DNA of 64,000 bases from Micromonospora terminaliae (GTDB lineage Bacteria; Actinomycetota; Actinomycetes; Mycobacteriales; Micromonosporaceae), in the NCBI RefSeq assembly GCF_009671205.1, contig NZ_CP045309.1, forward strand, positions 2,108,001-2,172,000, written 5' to 3'. The stretch's first letter is position 1. Each line of letters opens with the position of its first letter. A model generated the notes under the pieces. It did not search any database. It saw only the letters and a program-made list of their open reading frames with translations, and had not been told where the DNA came from. The position numbers and the translations under genes are program-made. Shown in pieces: positions 17,914 to 27,900 of this stretch.

Positions 17914-18398
17914 CGCGCCCCCGTCGACCGGCTGCCCGGTCGCTGCTTCGGCCCTTCGCGGTCCTGGCTTTCGAGCTGTGCCAGATGCTTCAGCGCCGGA
18001 AGGGCCGCCACCAGCGCCTCGACCTCGTCGCCGGTGAGCTCGCCGATCAACCGCTCGAACGCGTGGACGCCCGCCTGGCGCCGCGTCCGGACATAGGAGG
18101 CGCCGGCCTCGGTCAGGCACACCAGCGTGACCCGCTTGTCGGACGCGTCGCCCCGCCGCTCGACCAGGCCGGACGCCTCCATCACCCGGACCAGGACGGT
18201 CATCGCGGGCTGGGTGACGCCCTCGACCGCGGCCAGATCGGTGATGCGCCGCGGGCCGGTCCGGTCCAGGGTAGCCAGGGTGGCGGCGGACGTCAGGCTC
18301 ATGTCCCGGGGCAGGCGTCTCGCGGCCCTGGTCGCCAGGCCGTAGAGGGCTGCCCCGATGGCGGCGGACGCGCCAGGAGCGGCGTCTTGACGGCTCAT
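17910..18398 (-). CDS. MarR-family transcriptional regulator
   Basis: 162 residues from ATG 18398. The winged helix is clear: LTSAATLATLDRTGPRRITD, VEGVTQPAMTVLVRVMEASG and LVERRGDASDKRVTLVCLTE, the latter being the wing with D-x-R. It is the first gene of a three-gene operon with the MFS exporter and DUF1330. Family members repress their own operon and release DNA when a small phenolic or drug ligand binds. The region directly upstream (18399-18432) is unusually A/T-rich and is the likely promoter-operator. Confidence 0.92.
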   Translation of the reverse strand: MSRQDAAPGASAAIGAALYGLATRAARRLPRDMSLTSAATLATLDRTGPRRITDLAAVEGVTQPAMTVLVRVMEASGLVERRGDASDKRVTLVCLTEAGASYVRTRRQAGVHAFERLIGELTGDEVEALVAALPALKHLAQLESQDREGPKQRPGSRSTGAR

Positions 18399-18434
18399 GC
18401 TCGAAGCATAGCGCTTTTATATTCATACTTTATG
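18399..18434 (-). promoter_or_regulatory. A/T-rich promoter/operator of the MarR operon
   Basis: Read on the minus strand, CCATAAAGTATGAATATAAA lies just before the MarR start. It holds TATGAAT and TATAAA elements in an otherwise GC-rich region. A MarR dimer site here would allow autorepression. No perfect palindrome is visible. Confidence 0.5.
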
Positions 18435-18825
18435 GAAGTGGTCGACTGGCGGGGGCGGCCTCGACCGCTGCCTTGTAGCCGGTGACGACGACTTGGTCGT
18501 TGCAGTCCTTGTCGAGGCCGAGGAAGCGCAGGTCGGCCAGGGCGCCGAGGCCGGCGCTTTCACGTGCACGACGATGTGGTCGTGGCGGGCGGCGGTGATG
18601 TCGTGGGTGCGCCCGGGCCTCGCGGCGGAGATCCAGATCAGGCGTCAGCGTTCGTCGGTGAGCGCGAGGAAGTGCAGGCCGTGGCGCTTGTGCTTCCCCG
18701 AATAGTTCTTGCGGTTGTCCTTGCCGGTGCGGCGGCGGGTGGGGATGAGGGTGCCGTCGATCAGCACGGCCTCCCCGCCGGTCTGGCGACCTTGGCCAGG
18801 GCGGTCCAGTCGCGGTGCCCGGGCC
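18430..18825 (-). pseudogene. IS5-type (DDE_Tnp_4) transposase remnant
   Basis: HRDWTALAKVARPAGRP, then after a shift VLIDGTLIPTRRRTGKDNRK, NYSGKHKRHGLHFLALTDER, an in-frame TGA, RLIWISAARPGRTHDITAAR and, after another shift, ADLRFLGLDKDCNDQVVVTG. This is the catalytic region of a short IS5-family transposase with the first Asp in VLIDGT. At least three lesions inactivate it, and both ends are missing. It truncates the 5' end of the acidic protein gene to its right. Confidence 0.7.
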
Positions 18826-18839
18826 GCCAGCAGGGCGAC

Positions 18840-19262
18840 GACCTCGTCGTTTTCGGCCGGGAGGTCGTCGAGGCGGCGAGGACCGCCTTTGCCGAGGCGC
18901 CACCGGAGTGCCCCGATCACCTCACAGTGCCGATCAACGTCACGGCGGAAGAAGAAGAGGATGAGCCGAACCGGGCGCTTGTGGCGCTCGAGGACGCGGC
19001 CAAAGCTACGGGCACCTGGGTGGCGAACGTAGCCGGCACCGTGACTCGGCCCTTCCGAAGCGTCGACCTCGATGGCGATGGAGTTCCTGACGAGCCCCAA
19101 GCGCTGACCGCCGTGAAGGGCGTCGGTGGGGCGATCGCCGGAGTGGCCGGGACCGTCGGCGAGGGGGTCACCTCTCTGTTTAAGCCGAAGAAGCGCGGCA
19201 AGCCTGCCTCTGGTGAGCCGCGGCGAGAGATCGAGGCGGCCGAGGCGTCAGACGGCGAGTAG
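18840..19262 (+). pseudogene. Acidic hypothetical protein, 5' end probably lost to the transposase remnant
   Basis: A plus-strand frame ends at 19262. Its credible part reads VVFGREVVEAARTAFAEA, PINVTAEEEEDEPNRALVAL, VDLDGDGVPDEPQALTAVKG, VGGAIAGVAGTVGEGVTSLF and KPKKRGKPASGEP. A Gly/Ala/Val stretch and an EF-hand-like DLDGDGVPD are present. A GTG at 18927 could serve as an internal start, but no ribosome site precedes it. I do not recognise the family. The upstream part overlaps the transposase, so the original start was probably lost. Confidence 0.4.
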
Positions 19263-19356
19263 CTGGGTGTGCTATTCCCACCACATGCTTAACGAATCCG
19301 TCCGCACTTCATGACGGGTGACCTAGAGGAATGAGGATGATCCTGCGGGGTCGCTG

Positions 19357-19795
19357 TCAGATCCAGAGGTCTTGGCCGTCGCGACCGGAGGGGTCGAGAG
19401 TGAGAAGGTCCTCGTGGAGGCCGTCGAGGTGTCTTCCCGTGGGCTCGCCGGTTGGGGCGATCTCGGCCAGCGCCCAGGACGGGAATTGGCCGGTGGCCTC
19501 TTCGTCGGCGGCGAGGTGGTACAGCATGGCGAACACCGTTTCGTAGGCGACGGCTCGGGCCAGCTGCGCTAGATCGCCTTGGCTGGCTCCCGCTTCGCGT
19601 CGTGCCAGCTGTCGATCACTTGCGGCCAGAGTGTGCGCAGGAATCGGTAGCGGGCCAGTTGCGGGATGTCCTCCCCGATTTCGGACCGGGCCCATCCCTC
19701 AGGGTCACCGCACCCGAGCTGGCTGAACGCGCCGAGCAGCTGACGTGCGCGCTCCCTGGCACCGGTGGGTAGCTGCTGCAACCAGATCTCCTGAT
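19357..19795 (-). pseudogene. Frameshifted conserved hypothetical gene
   Basis: EIWLQQLPTGARERARQLLG, SEIGEDIPQLARYRFLRTLW and PQVIDSWHDAKREP run in one frame; near 19580 the sequence must shift to DLAQLARAVAYETVFAMLYH, FPSWALAEIAPTGEPTGR and LHEDLLTLDPSGRDGQDLW. Together this is an actinobacterial family of unknown function that I recall only as a conserved hypothetical. The 5' end is cut by an IS110-type start. Not functional as it stands. Confidence 0.55.
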
Positions 19796-19846
19796 CTGCT
19801 TCTTGTGCACGTCGATCGCCGCGACCCGCGGATACACGATCTCCAC
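19793..19846 (-). mobile_element. IS110-family transposase N-terminal scrap
   Basis: GTG 19846 opens VEIVYPRVAAIDVHKKQ, the signature start of IS110/IS1111 transposases with the first catalytic Asp in AIDVHK. Only about 17 codons remain before the sequence joins the frameshifted hypothetical gene at about 19795. Confidence 0.55.
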
Positions 19847-20116
19847 GACGCCTCCAAGTGGAGCCGAGCCGACAAGGCGTCGCCCGCGGAACCCGCGAAA
19901 GATCAAGAAACTCAGACACGCGCTCATAGCGGCAGCCGGGGGTACCTACCGGGGCGGGTTCCAGCGTCACTCTTGTAAACGGACTCGTCGTGCCAAGCTC
20001 TGTCGACGTCGGCGGGCGACGCATCGAGTTTCACAAACCCGCGGGTGCCCCGCCAGGGGCATCTCCCTCTTGTAAGCGAGGCGTTCGGTCGTCCGATCAC
20101 GTCGAAATCCGGGCTG

Positions 20117-21325
20117 CTATTTGCCTGGCTTGGCTGGCTCGGGTGGCGCCCGTCGTGCGCGCCGCCAGTCGGCGACCGCAGCCGCTGCGAGCACCAGTGC
20201 GGTGGCGACGAGTCCCGCGAGCGGTCTCGCCAGCATCAACAGCGGGAAGAGAGCGACCAGTGCGACGAGCACGGCGATTCGGGAGGGCGATACTCGGCAG
20301 AACACCTCGTATTCCAAGCGGGAGCGACCGACCATGAACAGCGCTGGTCCGCCGAGCACTAGCGCGAGCCAGGGCGGCGGCACCTCCCCGTAGGGGTGGT
20401 CGATGGTGAGTTCGGAGCCGATGGAGGTCGCCACGATGCCGGCGAGCATGATCATGTGTGAGTCGGCGGTCGATCGGCCGAACCTGGCCGGCTGCTTGCT
20501 CTTGCGCACGGCCTCCGGCAGGATCTGGCCGGCCCGGTAGAAGTAGATTCGCCAGATCAGCACCGTGGTGGCCAGTGCCGCTGCGAACGCGGTCGTGTGG
20601 CCGGCGCTGTGGCTGCTGTCGCTGTAGGCGATGCCGGTCGTTAGCACCGACTCGCCGAGGGCGATAAGGAAGAACGACTGGTAGCGGTCGGCCAGATGCT
20701 CACCCGAGAGGTCCCATTTCCAGGTGGGAGAGCGGCCCAGGCCTGGTACCGGCCAGCCGTATCGCGCGGCCCCGAACTCGATGGCCAGGGCAAGTGCCCA
20801 GAGCACTCCTCGGTCCCACCCTGCTGGCAACAGCGCGCCGGCGATCCAGAAGATGCCGGTGACACTGAACGTGATCAGCATCCGCAGCTTGAGTCCCTGG
20901 CGCTCCGAGCCGCGAAGCATGATCGCTAGGATCAGCGGGTGGGACACCTGGGCGATCACATAGGCGGCGGCGAAGGTGAGGCCCCGGTCGCTGAACGCCC
21001 CCGGTATCGCCGCCCCCATCACCATGGTGGCCAGCAGCCGCATGATGACCACAAGCTGAATCGCTTCGTGACGGGGGTCGTACCGGCTGGTGGTCCAGGC
21101 CGTGACGTGCCAGATGGCCCACAGGGCGAGCAGTAGGATGAGGGTCTTGCCGGCGTCGCTGAGGATCACACCCAATCTGCCGGGATCGGTGAAATCCCCG
21201 ACCGCCTGAGTGGTGGCCCGGTTGAGCGCGAAGACGAGGACCAGGTCGAAGAAAAGCTCCAGGAACGTCGCTCGGTGCGCCTCGCCACCTTTGGGCAGGA
21301 GGTCCTGTAGCTCACGTGTCCTCAC
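20117..21325 (-). CDS. Low temperature requirement protein A (LtrA) family membrane protein
   Basis: 402 residues from GTG 21325 (GACGGGG seven bases upstream); an ATG at 21400 in the same frame is the alternative. The family signature HRATFLELFFDLVLVFALNR is at the start, followed by about ten hydrophobic segments and the internal motif HLADRYQSFFLIALGES. LtrA proteins were first linked to growth of Listeria at low temperature; their biochemical role is unknown. It sits in the inner membrane and has no operon partner. The end (ADWRRARRAPPEPAKPGK) is basic, hence cytoplasmic. Confidence 0.88.
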   Translation of the reverse strand: MRTRELQDLLPKGGEAHRATFLELFFDLVLVFALNRATTQAVGDFTDPGRLGVILSDAGKTLILLLALWAIWHVTAWTTSRYDPRHEAIQLVVIMRLLATMVMGAAIPGAFSDRGLTFAAAYVIAQVSHPLILAIMLRGSERQGLKLRMLITFSVTGIFWIAGALLPAGWDRGVLWALALAIEFGAARYGWPVPGLGRSPTWKWDLSGEHLADRYQSFFLIALGESVLTTGIAYSDSSHSAGHTTAFAAALATTVLIWRIYFYRAGQILPEAVRKSKQPARFGRSTADSHMIMLAGIVATSIGSELTIDHPYGEVPPPWLALVLGGPALFMVGRSRLEYEVFCRVSPSRIAVLVALVALFPLLMLARPLAGLVATALVLAAAAVADWRRARRAPPEPAKPGK

Positions 21326-21400
21326 GGATGCGCCCCGTCCTGCCGACCGGTCCAGTATGCGCAGCCCCGCCACAGGACGGTGAGCCAACGGTCCGGGCAT

Positions 21401-21660
21401 AGGACCAGCCCGCTCCGGACTAGGAGCTGCGGTTCTGTGGTTCGTGCCTCTCGGCCAGTCGTATCACCCGGCGCGTGGTGTGCAACGAGGTACGGACAAA
21501 GAGTTTCGGCTCTGACCGCGCGGTGGTAGGAGGCGTTTGCCAGGCTGCGCGGTCAGGCCAAGCATTTAGCAGGCCGGCAGCGCAACTGGCTTCCTAAACT
21601 GTGTGTCGCTCGGCCGCCCTCTCGATGTCGGAGGCAAGGATGCACCCCCTGCGTTCTTGA
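21401..21660. other. Intergenic region, nothing recognised
   Basis: No gene, clear hairpin or palindrome seen between the LtrA start region and the end of the small hypothetical gene. It presumably holds the LtrA promoter. Confidence 0.4.
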
Positions 21661-22128
21661 TCAGTCGGTGGTGCGAACTCCTCGGGAGCGCAGGAGCGCG
21701 TTGACCCGATCTTGGATTTCCGGATCGGGCATGCGTAGCCGCCAGATGCGGCCCACCAGGACGGCGCTGTTAGGGCCGGGAACGTCCCACGGCCCGCCGT
21801 TGGGGTAGACGGCCAGGGCGACCTGGCCGAACCCGGGTCGAGTCAGTTCAGCTTCGCGGATCTCTCCCCAGCGGTAGCGGCGGGTGACCCGGCTGCGGTG
21901 TCGGAGCAGCAGACCGGTTTCGTCGGCCAACAGAGCGTCGCCCCGTTGGGACCAGGCCACGACGACCGTGGTGAGCAGCCAACCGACCGGCACGAACGGG
22001 GAAGGAGGCATCAGCCAGATGCCGGCAGCGACCAGCGTGGGCTCGACCGGCCAACCGCGGCCGCGAAGGTGCTCGACGAGCCGGGTCACCGTCGTTGCCC
22101 GGCCGGCACCGTCGGCGGCCGTCACCAC
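21661..22128 (-). CDS. Hypothetical protein with PH-like/membrane-anchored character, start uncertain
   Basis: 155 residues from GTG 22128, but the frame is open to about 22310 and the upstream codons (DGVGSLRVAVRDDEVLPLPA, SLHLVSADECAAGRSSGN) look like protein; no start codon with a ribosome site is found there. The body has VEHLRGRGWPVEPT, a hydrophobic segment PFVPVGWLLTTVVVAW and DALLADETGLLLRHRSRVTR-type strands, ending PEIQDRVNALLRSRG. This resembles bacterial PH-like proteins with one or two membrane segments. It may be 5'-truncated. Function unknown. Confidence 0.5.
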   Translation of the reverse strand: MVTAADGAGRATTVTRLVEHLRGRGWPVEPTLVAAGIWLMPPSPFVPVGWLLTTVVVAWSQRGDALLADETGLLLRHRSRVTRRYRWGEIREAELTRPGFGQVALAVYPNGGPWDVPGPNSAVLVGRIWRLRMPDPEIQDRVNALLRSRGVRTTD

Positions 22129-22506
22129 GAACTCGGCCGTGCAGTTGCCGCTGCTGCGACCAGCAGCGCATTCGTCGGCTGAAACCAGGTGCAGCGACGC
22201 CGGTAATGGAAGGACCTCGTCGTCGCGGACGGCGACCCGCAGTGAACCAACACCGTCGGTTTGGACCAGGCCAAGCCCGCAGCCGCAGCAAGCCGGTGGA
22301 CTTCGAGCGCTTTATCTCGGTGGTCCGCCAGATCGACGCGTTCTTCGGCAGCGTGGTCAAGCTTCCCCCTCGGGGATAGTCGGTGAACCGGAGCCGAATG
22401 ACGACAGGTGCCAACTTCCCCTGCCAGGTCGACAGGTCACAGGGCCTCGTCATCTCGCGGCCGTTGCCGCCCCACGGCCGGGACAAACGCCGGCGGCGCG
22501 CGCCGG

Positions 22507-24488
22507 TCAGGGCTCAGCCAGCCGGACGTATCCGGTGGAGCCCACCGCCTCGATGTCCCAGTGCCGACCGAACGCCCGCACGCCGCTGATCATGATCCGT
22601 CCGATCTCCTTGGGGACCTGCGGGTCGACCACCAGCTTGCCGCCTATCGCATCGAGGCCGAGCATGCTGCGGAGGAAGTTCAGCGGCGCGCCTGCCGCCC
22701 AGGCCTGCGGGCTGCACGCGGTGGGGTACTGGACCGGCCAGGTCGAGCGCCCTTGTTGATAGCCGGCGATCGCCTCCGGCAGTCGGAAACTGAATGCCTT
22801 CGCCGCCTCCAACAGCGCCAGACAGACCCGGTTCGCCTCCTCCCGGTAGCCGTAGCGGGCCATTCCGAGCGCCGCGATGGAGTTGTCGTGCGGCCACACC
22901 GTGCCGAGGTGGTATCCGATCGGGTTGTACGCCGTCTCGTCCATCGACAGGGTGCGGATCCCCCAACCGGAGAACATCGAGCGGACATCAACTGCCGCAC
23001 CACCTGCCCGGCGCGCTCCTGCGGCACGATCCCACTCCACAGCAGGTGCCCCAGGTTGGAGGTGATGGAGTCGATCCGGTTTTTGTCGCCGTCGATCCCG
23101 ACGGCGTAGTAACCACCCCGCTCCTCGACCCAGAAATCCCGGTTGAACGCGACCCGGAGCCGCTCGGCGTCCGCGCGCAGGCGCCGTGCCAGGTCAGGAT
23201 CGTCGAATGGACCCTCGGCCAGCTCAGCCAGGCGCAGTTTCGCGTCGTACGTGTAGCCCTGGATCTCACATGTGGCGATCGGCAGGACCGGCAACCGGCC
23301 GTCGGAGAACCGGATCCCGTCCCACGAGTCACGCCAGCACTGGTTGCCCAGCCCCTCCGGGGACCGGGTCAGGTACTCGACGTAGCCGTCGCCGTCGCGG
23401 TCGCCGTACCGATCGATCCACTCGAGCGCGGCCAGGGCGTTGGGGCGCAGCGACCGGACCAGTTCGTCGTCGCGGGTGAACCGCCAGTACTCGGAGAGCA
23501 GGATGAGCCAGAGCTGGGTCGCGTCCGCGGTGCCGTAGTACGGGCTGTAGGGCCTCTGCCCGGTCCGGGTCAACTCGCCGTTGCGCACCTCGTGCAGAAT
23601 CTTGCCCGGCTCCTCGTCGGTGAAGTCATCGAGCTTGCGGCCCTGCAACCCGGCGAGCGCCACCAGGGCCCCCTTGGCCAGGCGCGGGCCGCCGATGAGC
23701 GTCTGGTAGGCCGTGATCAGCCATCGGGCGGCAGGATCGACGGCGCTGTGCCGGAAGACGTCCTCGAAGTCCCCGCGCACCGGCTCCACTACCCCCATGC
23801 CCGGCGGGAGGGAGACCTTCAGATCGACCCCCCAGTCACCACCAGGCGGGAGGTCGAGCACCCAGACGAAGTCATCACCGTCCACCCGGTCCGGTACCGG
23901 CGACGAATGCACCTCGGTCTGGGCGACGAAGTCGCCGTTCTCGTAGCGGAACAGCAGTCGGCCGCTGTCCGCTCGGTGCCGTCGGGCGATGGCCTCGGCG
24001 CGTTCCCGCACACCGGACTTGATCTCCAAGAGGTCGGCGAAGTCACTGCCAACACCCAGCCGCAGCTCGACACGGACGGGTTTGGTCGCTGAATAATGCA
24101 GTTCGATCCGTTCATGCAGGCCCTCTCCGAGGTAGCGGCGTCGGCGGACGGTAAGGGCGTCCGCCGGCAGGTCCGGCAGTTCAGGATTGGCCAGGTAGAA
24201 CTCCGCCGAATAGTGGTCGACCGTCCCGGAGCGGAGAACCAGCAGCGGCGCTCCGTTCACGGTGAGCATCCACCGGTTCAGCAGCCGGGTGTCGAGATGA
24301 ACGAGGCCACCGATCGACCCCGCCGGGATGTCACCAGTGGGGTCGGAGTACATGAAGGTGGCACCGCTGAGCACAGCGATCGAACCCGGGTCGAGTTCGG
24401 GCGGAAGATCCCGCTGCCGCACGCCGTTCCGCTTCGCCCCGGCCAGGTGAGGCATCGGATGGGCAGGCGTCGGACGCTGGTCGGCCAT
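22507..24488 (-). pseudogene. Amylo-alpha-1,6-glucosidase (glycogen debranching enzyme-type), one frameshift
   Basis: From ATG 24488 the frame covers the N-terminal GDE_N_bis-like domain (GSIAVLSGATFMYSDPTGDI, GLVHLDTRLLNRWMLTVNGA) and most of the (alpha/alpha)6 catalytic domain (RPYSPYYGTADATQLWLILL, DGDGYVEYLTRSPEGLGNQC, EIQGYTYDAKLRLAELAEG). Near 22985 it must shift by one base to continue MFSGWGIRTLSMDETAYNPI, GYHLGTVWPHDNSIAALGMA and AWAAGAPLNFLRSMLGLDAI. Without the shift this is a full-length enzyme of about 660 residues that trims alpha-glucans. A single indel in a conserved gene may be real inactivation or a read error. Confidence 0.82.
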
Positions 24489-24872
24489 GCATTAACCGTA
24501 GGAACACCCGTCGTGGCCGGTCACCACCCGCTCCGGGTGATTCCGCAACTGCTCAGAAGTCGACAAACGCCGCACTCCAAGCAGGGTGACCGTTCGGCAG
24601 CCGACAGCGACGGCGGCGGGTATACAGACTCCCACGGTCACGGTGCAGCCGGCTGGCGCTCCTCCGTCCCGGCCGGGGCGGCTCACGGCGTTCCTTCGAC
24701 CTGGGCGCGTCGCCAGGCGGAGGAGGCGAGCAGTCGTAGGCCGTTGAGGCCGACGATGACGAGGAGATCCGCTAGGAGCAGCTATGGCCTGCGAGGCCCT
24801 GCAGCCCTCATAGGCTGCGCGGCGCGCGTTTGCCAAGGGCACGAGGGGCAGAGCGCTGCGGATTGGGCCGAA
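24489..24872. other. Intergenic region with a possible minus-strand protein scrap
   Basis: About 380 bp. On the minus strand near 24690-24780 the codons LLVIVGLNGLRLLASSAWRR run to a TGA and resemble the end of a small protein, but there is no start. Nothing else recognised. Confidence 0.35.
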
Positions 24873-24903
24873 GGGCGGGTCGTTGATGTTCAGCGACCCG
24901 CCC
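24873..24903 (-). terminator. Hairpin terminator of the DNRLRE/LamG/FG-GAP gene
   Basis: GGGCGGGTCG pairs with CGACCCGCCC, extended by three further pairs to a 5-base loop. It lies 14 bases beyond the stop of the giant minus-strand gene. Confidence 0.75.
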
Positions 24904-24916
24904 CTCAGTCTTTCAC

Positions 24917-27900
24917 TTAGAAGATGAGGTCGAACGCTGACCAGTTGGACCCGATGATGGTGTAGCCGGGTTTGAACCGTCCAGTGCCATTGCCTTGGTA
25001 GAGGTAGATATCGCTCGTGGGACTGTAGCGGCCGATGACATCGTTGTTGCCGTCCATGTTGAAGTCACCGACCGACAGGATTTGGTTGAAGTTACTCCAG
25101 TTGAAGCCAATGATCGTGTAGCCAGACAGGATGCGTCCGCTACCGCTGCCTCGGTAAAGGTAAAGATCCTTCGTGGTGTTGATGCGGCCGATGATGTCTG
25201 GGTGGCCATCCCCATCGAAGTCACCGGGCGAAAAAATCTTGTCGAAGGCGGCGAAACTGGAACTGATGACGGTGTAGCCGCTCTGGACACGCCCGTCGCC
25301 CGTGCCTTGGTAGAGGTAGAGCTCCTTGGTGGTGCTGATGCGGGCGATGATGTCGGCGTCTCCGTCGCCGTCGAAGTCTCCCGGGGAAAAGATCGTGTCA
25401 AAGGCGGCCATGCTTGAGGTGATGACGGTGTATCCGGATTGGAAGTTGCCTCTACCAGTGCCTCTGTAGAGGTAAAGCTCCTTGGTGGGGGTGTAGCGCG
25501 CGATGACGTCCGTCGTGCCGTCGCCGTCGAAGTCGCCGGGGGAGAAGATGATGTCAAATCCTGACCAGGCTGAGCCGATGGTGGTGTAGCCCGGGTTGAA
25601 CAGAGCGCCGTTGCCCTTGTAGAGGAAAATGTTCTTGTTCGGACTGTAGCGGGTCATCACGTCGGGGTAGCCGTCGCTGTTGAAGTCGCGTTTGGGGCCG
25701 GCGGGGACGGGCTGGGCCGGGCTGACGTTGCTCTTCCAGGCTAGGGTTTCGCTGATCTGGCCGTTGAGGTATCCGGTGTAGCTGCTGGTCCCAGTTTTGT
25801 GCGCGCCGATGCGGAGTGGGCCGGTGGCGTCCCACCCGGTGCCGTGGACGGCGGTGGCGACGTTGACGTCGTTGACGTACAGGCCGAGTCGTCCAGATGA
25901 GCTCTGGTAGGAGATGGTGAGGCGGGTCCAGACGCCGATCTGGACGCTGTTGGCCGCGGCAGCGGCGGTGTCCCAGGTGGCGTTGGTGGCGTCGGTGCGG
26001 GGCATGCCGAATCGCCAGCTGGAGTCGGTGGCCTCAGCCCAGAGCCTGAATCCGGCGGTGGTGGCGCCGTCCTGCGAGATGACGGTGCCGCCGGTGGCAG
26101 CGGGTTTGACCCAGACGTTGATGGTGAAGTCGGCGTTGGTGGTGACGGCCGGGCCGGCCGTGGTGAGCGTGCTGTTGGTGCCGTCGAGGCTGATGTCGGG
26201 GCTGAACACGTCGCCGCTGTTCCACGAAGTGTTGCCTGCGCCGGTCGCGGACAGGGTGTTGACATCGTCCGTGGCGACGCCGTCGCCGGTGACTGGTCCT
26301 CCCTCGGCGTTGTTGAACGCCCAGGCGTGATCCGCGGCGATCAGCGCTCGGTCGGTCGAGGCGGTGATAACCCCGGCGCCGGTGGTGAGGCCGGTGACGA
26401 GCCACGGCGTCACCTTGGTGCTCGCGTCGAGGGTCCAGATGTCGCCGGTGCCGTTGCCGTCGATGTCGCCGCCCTGGAAGGTCAGGGACTTGCCGGTGTT
26501 CCAGCTGGTACTCAGCAGGTGCTGGCTGTAGTGGAGGGTGTAGGAGCCGTCGTTGTCGTAGGTGAGGTTGTTCCACAGGTACAAGGTGCCGCTGCTGGCC
26601 TGCCAGAGGAACAGGGCGGTGCCGGTGGTGGTTTGGGCGGTGGTGATGGTCCAGGTGTTCCAGTCGTACCCGCCGGAGGGGGTGGCTTGGGCGGCGAGGG
26701 TGTCGACCTGCCCGTAGCCGCCGATGCCGTTGAAGTTGGGGTAGTAGTTGAGGTAGTAGCCGGTGCTGTCGCCGGCGATGCCGATCAGGTCGGGGTAGGC
26801 GAGGCCGTTACTGTGTCCGGCGTTGGCGAGCTGCAGCGGGTTGAGGCCTTGGTTGTCGACGAACGTGCCGGAGTTGATGCCGGCGTATGTCCCGTCGCCG
26901 GCCTGGATGGTCGAGCCGTCCCCGTTGCCTCGCAGGATGACCGCTTCCCCTGTGTGGGTTCCCGTGGGGTAGTAGGCGAGGACGTCTTGCAGACCCTCGC
27001 CGGCGAACCGTCCAGTGAGAATTTGGGCGCCGTTGAAGTCGGTCGGGCGTCCGGTCAGGAAGACACCGTTGCCCTTGGCGCCGAGGTTGGTCGCGACGCG
27101 GTTGACCCCGGCCACTCCGCTGCCAGCGCCGAGCCACAGGCCGGGCGGGAGCCCGTCCTTTGCGCCGGCGGTGACCAGGTCGGCGTTGGCGTCGCCGGTG
27201 AAGTCACCGTCGGCGGCAAGGTCGGCCGGCACGGAGTTGAACGTGACGACGGCGTTGTCACCGATGTTGCCGCCGGGGGACAGGCTCGTGACGGTCAGGG
27301 AGTTGGTGAAACGGGTTGGGGTGATGTTGATCGTGAGGCTGCCGTTGGTCGCGGGCAGGGTGCTGGGCGGGCCTGCGTTGAGCTGGTACAGGTAGCTGCT
27401 GGGTGTCGTCCCGGTGGTCGGCGGGGAGATGGTGATGGGGAAGGACTTGCCGATCTGGGTGCTGCCCTCGGCGGGGGTGGGCAGATCGGGCGCGCCGGTG
27501 CGAGTCGGGTCGAACTTGAAACTGCAGGTGACCGACCAGTCGCTGGGCTTGTTGAAGTCCGTGGCTTGGACGCGCCAGGAGAACTGGGTGATCGTCCCGG
27601 CCGCCGCAGCTCGCAGCGTGTCCACACCGACTTTCCGCACGGCGGTGGAGCCGGAATGGTAGGTGAGAAGGTTAGGGTCGGAGGAGGCCAGGATGGTCCC
27701 CGGCGTGCTGGTTTTCCACAGCTCGAAGCGGACGCCGAGTACCCCGCCGTCGGGGTCCGAGACGGGCGCGTACAAGGTCACGTTGCCGTCGCCGATGGTG
27801 ACGAGAGAAGTGCAGGAGGTGGCGGGGGAGGTGGTCAGGCCGGACGGCTTGTTCGGCTTGTGGTTGTAGGTGATCGACAAGGTGGGGCTGGTCTCCAGGA

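Noticed and set aside
22280..22379. Plus-strand frame with KPVDFERFISVVRQIDAFFG
   Set aside because: Attractive composition, but no start, no ribosome site, and the upstream part overlaps a more credible minus-strand gene.
24690..24780. STAS-like tail LLVIVGLNGLRLLASSAW on the minus strand
   Set aside because: Only about 28 codons, without start or the conserved Ser/Asp motifs of anti-sigma antagonists.
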